From Bacilli bacterium (GTDB lineage Bacteria > Bacillota_I > Bacilli_A > RFN20 > CAG-826): a stretch of DNA of 64,000 nucleotides. The position numbers were made by a program, and so were the translations under genes. How positions within the stretch are numbered: position 1 is the first letter of the stretch; every line of letters begins with the position of its first letter. The stretch covers positions 164,471 to 228,470 of the forward strand of contig JAFRPF010000016.1 in assembly GCA_017429285.1 (NCBI GenBank), in the 5' to 3' direction. Shown piece by piece: positions 9,333 to 17,503 of the stretch. Under the pieces are notes generated by a model. That model had not been told where the DNA came from and ran no database searches. It worked only from the letters and a program-made list of their open reading frames with translations.

Positions 9333-11332
9333 TTACGATAGGTAATTGTTCCTTCTATATCTGTTCGTCTTATTTTGACGTTATTATCCTCTAATATTTT
9401 CAAAACGCTTTTCTTGGGATGACCATATTTATTGTTTTTGCCACATGAGATAATTCCCACTTTCGGTTTTAAGAATTTGATAAATTCATCGCACGTTGAA
9501 GTCTCTGATCCATGGTGTCCCACTTTTAAGATGTCACAATCGATATGTTCATATTCATTAATGATATTTCTTTCCACTTCTTTCGGTGCGTCTCCAGTTA
9601 TCAAAAAACTCTTATTCATGAGTGTAAAACCGATGACTAAAGAATTGTCGTTTTTCTCAGAATATTCGCCGATATGGTTGTTATAATTACTAAAAGTAAT
9701 TCCATTGATATTTATCGGAAAATCCGTCGCTTCTTTAACTACATCTTTTACATAATAATTGTTTTTTAAAGAATCTAATGCTCCGACATGATCATAATCA
9801 TCATGTGTGGTGATAACTAAATCGATATCATAGATGCCTTGTTTTTCTAAAAATGGGATTAAGACATTTTTCCCTATATCAACATTTTTTAATCCACCAG
9901 TATCGATTAAAACCGCGGTATTCCCCTTTCTAATTAAACAAGAATCACCTTGACCGACATTAATAAAGGAAACCTGCATCGAAGTGGGCATATATAAAGG
10001 AATTAATCTAAATAATAGATAAATGATTTCTATTAGCCCGTTTAATCGATAAATAGGAATAAAATCAATGCTTCTAAAGTAACAATATGATAATAGTAAT
10101 AAGATATAACCTAGTAGATACCATTCATTGAATGGTGGCCCATTAATTTGTATCGATATCTTCGATAACCATCCTAATAGATTTGACACTCCCGTTAATA
10201 AGAATGAAACCACTCCATAAATAGGAACACCATAGAAACATAATAACGACATTGTCGCTAAAGCAATAAATAATGGGGATAGAAGCGTTTGTAAAACTAT
10301 CGATAAAGGATTTATGCCGTTGTAAAACTTAAATTCAAAAGGAATGAATGCAGCATAGATATAAAATAGCTCCACTACCTTCTTTTTAAATCTCTTATAC
10401 ATAAAGGTCATATCTCTAATTAAAGAGATGATTATTGGCATGCTCATGCCTAAGATAAAACTCATCTGATAAGCATTATGAAAATCAAATAATAAGAGGA
10501 TAAATCCATTTATTGATAATAGCTCTAATGATTTTATCTTTTTATTAAAGAATATTTCATTAATATATCTTAATAGCTCCATGATCATAATTCTTAAAAC
10601 GGTAAGTCTAGGAAATGTAAAAATGAAATAAGGAACTAAAGTAATTAAAGAAACGATTTTAATCCTTTTATCTTTGATAAAATATGAAAGAATGAACGTG
10701 AAAAACCTTAAATAAGCATAGATATAAATACCAGAGGCATTCACTAGTCTAGATAGATGAAGTTTATCGATATTATTTAAATCCTGATTATCTTCGTGTT
10801 CAGAGAATAACATAGATTTAATAAGCGCTCTTTTTTGTTCATCAAAGTGGTTTAAAAACTTATTTCGTGTTTTTCTGATTTTAATGGGGTTAGTAAACTT
10901 AGCCTCTATACCCTTAACATCTATCGAATAATATATCCCCTTTTTATTAAGATGATCCTTGAAATCAAATTGACTTTCAAGAACCACAAAATCTAGCTCT
11001 TCTTTCTTGCCTTTAACATATAGATAATCTCCTATTTCATATTCATTATCTTTGTTATAGGCATATAGTTTCTCTCCTTTTGAAAGCAAGATGAAATAAT
11101 TATCTTTAGAATCGATAACAATGCCTATAAAGTTTTCCTTTTGTATATCTATTCTTATATAGCTAATTCCAACGCCGATAAAAGTGATTCCTAAACACAA
11201 TAAGCAAAGCTTACTTTTGTATCTTCTAAAGACTAAAATTGCTAAAAGAATAACAACTACAGTAAATAATAAAACTGCATAACGAAAGGATAAACCAATC
11301 CAAAAGAAGAGAAAGAATAAAAGAAGTATCAC
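9317..11332 (-). CDS. comEC: ComEC/Rec2 competence DNA channel
   Basis: A 671-residue polytopic membrane protein, the inner-membrane channel for transformation DNA. The N-terminus has membrane segments and an OB-like region. The central ComEC transmembrane core follows. The C-terminal metallo-beta-lactamase domain has LIDTGG, HDDYDHVG and the later GHHGS motif. The start is GTG, overlapping the comEA TGA stop as GTGA, so translation is probably coupled. A DNA uptake role is inferred from the pair with comEA; no pilus or comFA genes are in this window. Confidence 0.94.
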   Translation of the reverse strand: MILLLFFLFFWIGLSFRYAVLLFTVVVILLAILVFRRYKSKLCLLCLGITFIGVGISYIRIDIQKENFIGIVIDSKDNYFILLSKGEKLYAYNKDNEYEIGDYLYVKGKKEELDFVVLESQFDFKDHLNKKGIYYSIDVKGIEAKFTNPIKIRKTRNKFLNHFDEQKRALIKSMLFSEHEDNQDLNNIDKLHLSRLVNASGIYIYAYLRFFTFILSYFIKDKRIKIVSLITLVPYFIFTFPRLTVLRIMIMELLRYINEIFFNKKIKSLELLSINGFILLLFDFHNAYQMSFILGMSMPIIISLIRDMTFMYKRFKKKVVELFYIYAAFIPFEFKFYNGINPLSIVLQTLLSPLFIALATMSLLCFYGVPIYGVVSFLLTGVSNLLGWLSKISIQINGPPFNEWYLLGYILLLLSYCYFRSIDFIPIYRLNGLIEIIYLLFRLIPLYMPTSMQVSFINVGQGDSCLIRKGNTAVLIDTGGLKNVDIGKNVLIPFLEKQGIYDIDLVITTHDDYDHVGALDSLKNNYYVKDVVKEATDFPININGITFSNYNNHIGEYSEKNDNSLVIGFTLMNKSFLITGDAPKEVERNIINEYEHIDCDILKVGHHGSETSTCDEFIKFLKPKVGIISCGKNNKYGHPKKSVLKILEDNNVKIRRTDIEGTITYRNYIFM

Positions 11333-11871
11333 GTGTGAAGAATGACGTAATTTCTAACTTTTCGATAAGTGGCGTTTCCGATACCGTAAACTTCAGTTAA
11401 TTGTTCGATGGTTTTGAAAATACCATTTGAAGTACGATAGCTAACAATGGAACTGGCGATACTAGAAGTAATCCCATTAACACTAGTAAGCTTTTCCGCA
11501 TCATCTGCGTTGATATTAACTTTGTTAATAGCGGAACTATTGCAGATATCAGTGTTATCGTATTTGCTAGCTATATAATATGTATTTCCCGCTTTTAAAG
11601 GGGCTTCCGAGAAATAAGCTAAATCGTCAGCATTATTTGTGGTACCACCACTAGCTTGAATTAAATCTGCTAAAGTGATGTTTTCATTTAACGAATAAGT
11701 ACCAGGCTTATTGACCTCTCCTTCAATCGTATATTTGCTTCCACCTTCTCCTTCGACAACTAATGTGGTGTCAGCAGTTTTCGCAGTTTTAGTTACTTTT
11801 GGATCAATCATCATGAAGCCTACAATGAGGACTGCCGCGGCAATAACTACGCCGATAATGATTTTAAACAT
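11329..11871 (-). CDS. comEA: ComEA-like membrane-anchored DNA-binding protein
   Basis: 180 residues. An N-terminal membrane anchor (about 5-22) is followed by a SLBB domain (about 45-105) and a C-terminal helix-hairpin-helix pair (NADDAEKLTSVNGITSSIAS and LTEVYGIGNATYRKVRNY). In Firmicutes ComEA binds incoming double-stranded DNA outside the membrane and passes it to ComEC. The stop overlaps comEC by 4 nt. The Shine-Dalgarno AGGAGG lies in the 3' arm of the upstream greA terminator hairpin, so translation from read-through RNA would be restrained. It is the only gene in the window seen to end in TGA. Confidence 0.92.
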   Translation of the reverse strand: MFKIIIGVVIAAAVLIVGFMMIDPKVTKTAKTADTTLVVEGEGGSKYTIEGEVNKPGTYSLNENITLADLIQASGGTTNNADDLAYFSEAPLKAGNTYYIASKYDNTDICNSSAINKVNINADDAEKLTSVNGITSSIASSIVSYRTSNGIFKTIEQLTEVYGIGNATYRKVRNYVILHT

Positions 11872-11878
11872 ATAAAAA

Positions 11879-11904
11879 CCCTCCTATATATTAACTAGGG
11901 AGGG
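11879..11904 (-). terminator. greA terminator whose 3' arm is the comEA Shine-Dalgarno
   Basis: On the reverse strand CCCTCC pairs with GGAGGG across a 14-nt loop, followed by TTTTTAT. The GGAGGG arm sits 7-8 nt before the comEA ATG, so one element can end greA transcripts and mask the comEA ribosome-binding site. Confidence 0.7.
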
Positions 11905-11931
11905 TATTTACCAATTTGTTCAAAATTTTGA

Positions 11932-12402
11932 TTATTTTGAGCCGATTTTTAAGATTTCGACTTTATAAGTCTTGATCGCTTTAACTTCAACGACATCTCC
12001 GACTTGTTTACCGATGATGGCTTCACCTAAAGCACAGGAGTTAGAAATCTTACCGTTGAATGGATCACTTTCTACAGAACCGACAATCATGTATTCAGCT
12101 TCTTTACCGCTTTCAAGATATTTAATCTTCACTGTAGAACCTAATGCGACACGGTTGCCTCTTGAATTTTCTTCGATAATATCACAGTTATTTAAGATAT
12201 ATTCAATTTCTTTAATTCTGCTTTCAACTTCCGCTTGTTTGGTTCTAGCGGCATCGTAGTCAGCGTTTTCGCTTAAGTCACCTTGAGCACGAGCTTCTGC
12301 TAATTGTCTTTTGACTTCTTCACGTTCGACGTCAATTAAATAACGAAGTTCGTCTTCTAATTTTTTATATCCAGCTTTCGTGAGTTTTGTTTTCTCTGCC
12401 AT
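11932..12402 (-). CDS. greA: Transcription elongation factor GreA
   Basis: A 156-residue cleavage factor that rescues backtracked RNA polymerase through the secondary channel. The N-terminal coiled coil carries the tip motif GDLSENADY with acidic residues D42, E45 and D48. The C-terminal FKBP-like domain ends in VEVKAIKTYKVEILKI. Length matches the family (about 158). Extended -10 TGTTATAAT (12431-12439 on the reverse strand) and Shine-Dalgarno AGAGGT precede the ATG, so this gene has an ordinary leader of about 20 nt. Confidence 0.98.
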   Translation of the reverse strand: MAEKTKLTKAGYKKLEDELRYLIDVEREEVKRQLAEARAQGDLSENADYDAARTKQAEVESRIKEIEYILNNCDIIEENSRGNRVALGSTVKIKYLESGKEAEYMIVGSVESDPFNGKISNSCALGEAIIGKQVGDVVEVKAIKTYKVEILKIGSK

Positions 12403-12499
12403 ATTGATACCTCTTAATTTTTCCTGCGTTATTATAACAAATAACGAGAAACAATTTCCATAGTTTATTTATGTCTTGACCTTCTATATAATAGAGGGC
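12403..12499. promoter_or_regulatory. Divergent promoters of greA and the chromate transporter pair
   Basis: The reverse-strand extended -10 TGTTATAAT (box 12431-12436) serves greA. The forward-strand TATAAT (12487-12492) ends 8 nt before the GTG at 12500, so the transporter mRNA should start at its own start codon. Confidence 0.6.
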
Positions 12500-13084
12500 G
12501 TGAAAAAAGAGAATAAAATTTATCAAATTTTGATCCTATTTATAACCTTTTTAAAGGTTGGGGCATTCACCTTTGGTGGCGGATATGCGATGATTCCCAT
12601 TATTCAAAAGGAAGTTGTCGAGAAAAGAAAATGGGCCACAAGCGGTGAAATTTTAGATATTTTAGCCATTAGCGAATCCACTCCTGGGCCGATAAGTGTC
12701 AATGCCGCTACCTATGTTGGTTTTAAAGTGGCTGGTTTCTGGGGGAGTTTCTTTGCAACACTTGGTTTAGTTATCCCTTCTTTTATCATCATTTATATTA
12801 TTTCATTGTTCTATAAGACATTTATGTCTTGGTCGATAGTTCAAGCCGCTTTTAAAGGAATATCTGTCGGTGTGATCATCCTTTTATTTATGGCGGTTTT
12901 AAAACTTCGTAAAGCGGTCCCAAATTCTCTTCTTTCAATTGTTATTTTTGCTGCTGTTTTAGCGGGTACTTTAGCGCTTAATATTTTTCAAATTAAGATT
13001 CCTTTTATCACATTAGCAATTATCGCTTTAGGTCTACTTATTGGAGTAATATCCACCTTACTAACCAGAAAGGAGAAAGAATAA
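12500..13084 (+). CDS. Half-size chromate transporter, subunit 1 (CHR family)
   Basis: 194 residues with about five to six membrane segments. It has the CHR-domain signatures FTFGGGYAMIP near the N-terminus and SESTPGP about 35 residues later. It is a single CHR domain, which works as a pair with the next gene. The GTG at 12500 is preferred over upstream TTG at 12476, because the latter would place the -10 box TATAAT inside the coding sequence. No Shine-Dalgarno has proper spacing; a leaderless GTG start is likely. Chromate/sulfate anion transport is the family assignment; the real substrate is unknown. Confidence 0.85.
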   Translation: MKKENKIYQILILFITFLKVGAFTFGGGYAMIPIIQKEVVEKRKWATSGEILDILAISESTPGPISVNAATYVGFKVAGFWGSFFATLGLVIPSFIIIYIISLFYKTFMSWSIVQAAFKGISVGVIILLFMAVLKLRKAVPNSLLSIVIFAAVLAGTLALNIFQIKIPFITLAIIALGLLIGVISTLLTRKEKE

Positions 13085-13659
13085 TGATTTATTTTGAATT
13101 GTTTTATACTTTCTTCTTAATTGGCCTATTCACCTTTGGTGGCGGATATGCGATGATTCCGATGATACAAGAGCAAGTAGTTAATAAAGGCTGGTTACAA
13201 GAAAGTCAATTAACTGATTTTATCGCGATTAGCGAATCCACTCCTGGACCATTTGCAATTAACATCTCAACATTTGTTGGTTCTCAAACCGGTGGTGTTT
13301 TTGGGGCTATCTGTTCCACTATTGGTGTTGTTTTACCATCGTTTATCATCATTATCTTAATCTCCTTAATCCTTGCCCGTTTCTTAAAGAATCGTTTCGT
13401 AAAAGGGGCATTAAATGGTGTTAAACCTGTGGTTGTTGCTTTAATTGCCTCTACCGCTATTGTTTTATTAATAAAAATTCTTTTATATCAAGGTCACCCA
13501 TTATTCTCTCAAAGCCTATATTTTGACCGTGTTTCTTTTACTTTATTATTAGTGCTTTCATTATTTGCTTTTATATATAAAAGAATGTTTAAAAAAAGCC
13601 TAAATCCGATACTACTTATTTTACTAAGCGCGGTTTTAGGCATTGTTTTATTTTATTAA
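13084..13659 (+). CDS. Half-size chromate transporter, subunit 2 (CHR family)
   Basis: 191 residues, paralogous to the preceding gene: FTFGGGYAMIPMI and SESTPGPFAIN are shared. It overlaps the previous stop by one base (TAATG), with AGAAAGGAG as Shine-Dalgarno inside the first gene. The two halves together make the two-domain size of full-length ChrA and should assemble as a heterodimer. It converges on the FtsX gene with only 4 bp between stops and no clear terminator. Confidence 0.87.
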   Translation: MIYFELFYTFFLIGLFTFGGGYAMIPMIQEQVVNKGWLQESQLTDFIAISESTPGPFAINISTFVGSQTGGVFGAICSTIGVVLPSFIIIILISLILARFLKNRFVKGALNGVKPVVVALIASTAIVLLIKILLYQGHPLFSQSLYFDRVSFTLLLVLSLFAFIYKRMFKKSLNPILLILLSAVLGIVLFY

Positions 13660-13663
13660 TTAA

Positions 13664-16102
13664 TTATTCTCTACTTCTCGTATTATCAGCGAGGTTCCAT
13701 CTTCTGATGGTTACCATCGATATCATATGGCTCGCCACGATGACCGCGAGAACGAATAGCATTCCGAAGACCACGACTTTCCAATCGAATATGAAAGGAT
13801 AAACCTGAGCTTTAGAAGATGCTAAAAAGAATAGTATTTTCGATAATCCGACACTAGTCGGTATAGCAAATAAGGAAGACAAAAGAAGCTGTAAGAAGCT
13901 TTCAATTGTCCAAATATTAGAAATATTTATAATTCTAAATCCTATCGCTCTCATGACTGAGATTGGCCTTTGTTGTTCCATCAAAGCATTTTGAGACATG
14001 ATGTTTAAGATGACAAAGCTCATGCCTAAAGCAAAGGCAATTAAAATGATGACGAAGACGTCAACCGACCTAAATACGGTATTAACATCCTTCTTTAAAG
14101 AGGCGGTAAAAACCGTTAAACATTTAGCGTCTTTTTCTGATAAAAAACTCAAAAATTCGGTTTCATTTTCTACATTCACTAAAAATGTCGTCGCATATTG
14201 AATTCCTAATTCTTGCATTTGCTTTCTCGACATATATTGGATCATATGGAAATATTGTTCAGATACGCCTTTAACCTCTATGTCTTTATCATTAATTTTG
14301 ATAGTTTCGCCCACTTTGACCTTCAATCTTTCAGCGTCATTTTTGGATAAAATGATACCTTTATCAGGAATCGCCATTTCTTTTTTACCTTTGCTATCAG
14401 GGATATAGACTAATGGTCCATCTGAAGAATCGACACCTAATGTTTCTAGATAAAAATCATTTCCACCACTTGTTACTTTTAAGTAGGTAAAGTAGCCTTC
14501 TTCAACTTCTTTAACAGAAGGTTGCTTTTTAAGTTCATCAATTAAATTAGTTTGATCAACTTCCGTTAAATATACTTGAGCGTCATAACACCAACGGCGA
14601 TTTAAGGTTTGACCGATAAGTTCATCTTTAGATGTATGGAAAAAACCAGTGACCATAATCATCGTAAAGGCCGCAAAAATGGAGAAGGTAGAAACCGCAA
14701 AACGACGCGGATTTTGAGCGATAGAGTTTGTTGATAATTTGATGTTCATCGGTGCCTTATCAATAAATTTATCGAGCCATTTTGGTAGTTTCTTACGTTT
14801 GCTTTCATTATTGAGCATCGCATCTTTTGGTGTGATCTTAAAGATCTTGGCTGTGGACCATAAGCATGATAATTGTCCAACAATAATTAAAGATAACGCA
14901 GATAATACACAAACCCATGGATTTAAGGTAAATGGGATAGTTGGGATACTATAGGCGGCTCTAAATATGCTTGTTAGATAAATATTTAAACCTACAGCTA
15001 CGCCCATACCTAATATGGATGCAACGAAAGTCATTAGTAATGTAAAAGCGAAGAAAAGCTTTCGTATTTCTTTACCAGCAATACCAACTGACATCATAAT
15101 TCCGATTTCTTTGGTCATTGATGTGATAATTTGGTTTAAGAATAAACCGATAACCACCATTGTTACCAAATAGAAGAAAGCTGGTAAGAAAGTTGCTGCT
15201 ACTCTTAATTGTTTCACAGCGTTACTCATATAAACTTGATAGAGTTGTTCATTAGCTTTTTGAGCACTCTTAATCTCAACTTTTCCATTTAAGAAAGTTT
15301 TAAGATTATCCATCAATTTGTTCTGGTCATATTTTCTCACTGATTTAACCAATATTTGGTTAAAAACAAAACTGGAATATCTATTACCAACTTCGATTAA
15401 TTTTTCGATATCGGGTAACTCTATACCGAGAGTTTCCTGAAGTTTTTCATATATTTCTTTAAATTCTGGATTATCGGTATATTCCTTTACCACTCTTGCT
15501 AAAACTTTATCGATTTCAACTTGGTCTAAATAGATATAGCCAAAGTCACGTGAATCTGACCAGATATAATCTGTAGCACGCACAAACATTGCTTCTGGTG
15601 TTTCAATAATTTCCGATATATGAATAGGAATATAAAAAGAAGCATAGCCAATTCTTAACGTATCACCAACATTAAAGCCATTATTTTCGGCGTATTTTCT
15701 AACGATAGAGACATTTATTTTATCGGGAGCTACTTCCCCACTTTTTAAGACATAACGCTTAAATACGTGGTCCATTTCTTTATCATAAGAAAATAATCTC
15801 GCGGTAATAGTACGATCATCACTTTTCTTAAGAAAACAGTCCATAGTTAAACGTGTATCATAAGCTTCTACACCTTCAACCACGCCTAAACCTTCAATAG
15901 AAGATCTTAATCCGACATTAGTGGTAATCAGGGCATCACAGGCCCCGTACTTATTCTTATAATCACGATATGTGGTCGATAAATTGGTCATGGAGCTTGT
16001 AAAAGCGACTAATAAGCCAACAGAAAGCATGCTCACAAAGGCCATGGAGAAAAATAAGCCGATAAACCTTTTTAAAAATGGTTTAAATAGCGTCTTAAAC
16101 AT
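13664..16102 (-). CDS. FtsX/MacB-type ABC transporter permease
   Basis: About 812 residues. One N-terminal membrane helix is followed by a large extracytoplasmic domain, a three-helix FtsX block (about 310-440), a second extracytoplasmic domain and a final FtsX block (about 690-800). The layout matches ABC permeases for lipoprotein or peptide export rather than nutrient uptake. I start it at the ATG at 16102, which overlaps the ATPase stop as TAATG; a GTG two codons earlier is the alternative. It works with the ATPase at 16102-16806. The substrate is unknown. Confidence 0.88.
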   Translation of the reverse strand: MFKTLFKPFLKRFIGLFFSMAFVSMLSVGLLVAFTSSMTNLSTTYRDYKNKYGACDALITTNVGLRSSIEGLGVVEGVEAYDTRLTMDCFLKKSDDRTITARLFSYDKEMDHVFKRYVLKSGEVAPDKINVSIVRKYAENNGFNVGDTLRIGYASFYIPIHISEIIETPEAMFVRATDYIWSDSRDFGYIYLDQVEIDKVLARVVKEYTDNPEFKEIYEKLQETLGIELPDIEKLIEVGNRYSSFVFNQILVKSVRKYDQNKLMDNLKTFLNGKVEIKSAQKANEQLYQVYMSNAVKQLRVAATFLPAFFYLVTMVVIGLFLNQIITSMTKEIGIMMSVGIAGKEIRKLFFAFTLLMTFVASILGMGVAVGLNIYLTSIFRAAYSIPTIPFTLNPWVCVLSALSLIIVGQLSCLWSTAKIFKITPKDAMLNNESKRKKLPKWLDKFIDKAPMNIKLSTNSIAQNPRRFAVSTFSIFAAFTMIMVTGFFHTSKDELIGQTLNRRWCYDAQVYLTEVDQTNLIDELKKQPSVKEVEEGYFTYLKVTSGGNDFYLETLGVDSSDGPLVYIPDSKGKKEMAIPDKGIILSKNDAERLKVKVGETIKINDKDIEVKGVSEQYFHMIQYMSRKQMQELGIQYATTFLVNVENETEFLSFLSEKDAKCLTVFTASLKKDVNTVFRSVDVFVIILIAFALGMSFVILNIMSQNALMEQQRPISVMRAIGFRIINISNIWTIESFLQLLLSSLFAIPTSVGLSKILFFLASSKAQVYPFIFDWKVVVFGMLFVLAVIVASHMISMVTIRRWNLADNTRSRE

Positions 16103-16806
16103 TACCACTCAACCTCTTCTGCTTTAATAACGTTCTTGTTAATAACATCGGAAACGACTTTCGCGTTTTTCATCGTGATAATACGATCCGCCATCTGAGC
16201 AATTTCTTTTGTGTGGGTCACTAAAACAATTGTTTTACCCTGATTATGGATTCCTTCTAATAACTTCAAGACGGCTTTACCAGAAGCGTCATCTAAAGCG
16301 CCAGTTGGTTCGTCACATAAAAGAATATCGGAATCTTTATTTAAGGCACGCGCAATCGCCACACGCTGCTGTTGTCCACCTGATAATTGTCTGGGGAATT
16401 TATCTTTTTTATCTAATAAGCCAACTTCTCTTAGAAGTTTAAGTGCTCTTTTCTTATCACTTCCAGGAGTTAAAGTGACATTTTGAAAGACAGTGATGTC
16501 ATTTAATAAATTGAAGAATTGATAAACAAATCCCACTTCTTTTCGACGATACATTGTTAACTCACGGTCATTAAATTTGACGATGTCGTTACCATTTACT
16601 AGTATTTCGCCAGAATCGACTTTATCCATGCCACCAATCATATTAAGTAAGGTAGATTTACCACTACCAGAGCCACCTAAAATGACTAAAAATTCATGTT
16701 CATAAACTTTAATGGAAACATCTTTTAAGGCGTAAGTCGTGGCTTCGCCTTCACCATAAACCTTATTAAGATTTTTAGCTTCAATAACTACTCTTTTTTC
16801 TTCCAT
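16102..16806 (-). CDS. ABC transporter ATP-binding protein (LolD/MacB type)
   Basis: A 234-residue nucleotide-binding subunit. Walker A GGSGSGKST, Q-loop region VYQFFNLL, signature LSGGQQQRVAIARAL and Walker B LLCDEPTGALD followed by the H-loop VTHT. The family pairs with FtsX/MacB permeases, here the overlapping downstream gene. It sits 2 bp after the DUF1292 gene, so it appears to be co-transcribed with alaS-ruvX. Confidence 0.93.
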   Translation of the reverse strand: MEEKRVVIEAKNLNKVYGEGEATTYALKDVSIKVYEHEFLVILGGSGSGKSTLLNMIGGMDKVDSGEILVNGNDIVKFNDRELTMYRRKEVGFVYQFFNLLNDITVFQNVTLTPGSDKKRALKLLREVGLLDKKDKFPRQLSGGQQQRVAIARALNKDSDILLCDEPTGALDDASGKAVLKLLEGIHNQGKTIVLVTHTKEIAQMADRIITMKNAKVVSDVINKNVIKAEEVEW

Positions 16807-16808
16807 AA

Positions 16809-17075
16809 TTATTTCTTCATCTCTTGAATTTTTGGATCTTCTTGATAAGCATTAAAGACTTCTTCAACTTCCGCATATTCATCCGGATCTTCGATTTCGA
16901 TTAATTCTTTCTTATCGGTATAACGCATGACATAAATTTCATCTTCCGCTTCCTTATCAAAGAAGAAAACGTAAGAAGTTTTTCTTTCTTCGTTATCGTA
17001 AGTGAATAAAACTTCCATGAGATGTTCTTTTCCTTCATTATCGATAACAGTAATTGTTTTGTCTAAATCCACCAT
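16809..17075 (-). CDS. DUF1292 (YrzB-like) protein
   Basis: An 88-residue acidic protein (start MVDLDKTITVIDNEGKEH) with the DUF1292 pattern of alternating strands and an acidic C-terminus. It sits between ruvX and the ABC ATPase with 2-bp gaps on both sides. The alaS-ruvX-yrzB order is conserved in Firmicutes such as Bacillus. Its function is unknown. Confidence 0.88.
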   Translation of the reverse strand: MVDLDKTITVIDNEGKEHLMEVLFTYDNEERKTSYVFFFDKEAEDEIYVMRYTDKKELIEIEDPDEYAEVEEVFNAYQEDPKIQEMKK

Positions 17076-17077
17076 AA

Positions 17078-17503
17078 TTAATTTCCTTTCATTCTAATAT
17101 ATGTATCTAAGATGATGCAGGCCGCAATACGGTCAACACTCTCTTTTCTTTTTTTGTGATTAAGGCCTTGTTCTGAAATACTTCTATTCGCGCTAACAGA
17201 AGATAATCTTTCATCTACTAAATTAATAATTAAATGAGGATTTTCTTTTAATAAATCATCTTTAAAACGGATGACATTATTGGCCATTTCACTCATTTCT
17301 CCACTTAAGTGGAGAGGTAATCCGATAGCGATTTCTTTAATCATCATTTCTTCGACTAATTTAAGGACATGTTTTCTAGCGACAATATATTGATTTTTAT
17401 CAAATCTAAAGGTTTCGATGCCGTGAACAAATCCAAAAGGATCGCTATAAGCAATACCTAACGTTGTGGTTCCTAAATCTAAACCTAAAACCCTATCTAG
17501 CAT
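17078..17503 (-). CDS. ruvX: RuvX/YqgF-type pre-16S rRNA nuclease or Holliday junction resolvase-like protein
   Basis: 141 residues with an RNase H-like fold. DLGTTTLGIAYSD at the N-terminus supplies the first catalytic Asp, IGLPLHLSGEMSEMAN is the family core, and DERLSS plus a late Asp complete the site. YqgF in E. coli processes the 5' end of 16S rRNA. It overlaps the alaS stop by one base (TAATG), so translation is coupled. Confidence 0.95.
   Translation of the reverse strand: MLDRVLGLDLGTTTLGIAYSDPFGFVHGIETFRFDKNQYIVARKHVLKLVEEMMIKEIAIGLPLHLSGEMSEMANNVIRFKDDLLKENPHLIINLVDERLSSVSANRSISEQGLNHKKRKESVDRIAACIILDTYIRMKGN

Noticed and set aside
12476..12499. TTG start for the first chromate transporter gene
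   Set aside because: The -10 box TATAAT would fall inside the coding region; the GTG at 12500 gives the usual N-terminus.
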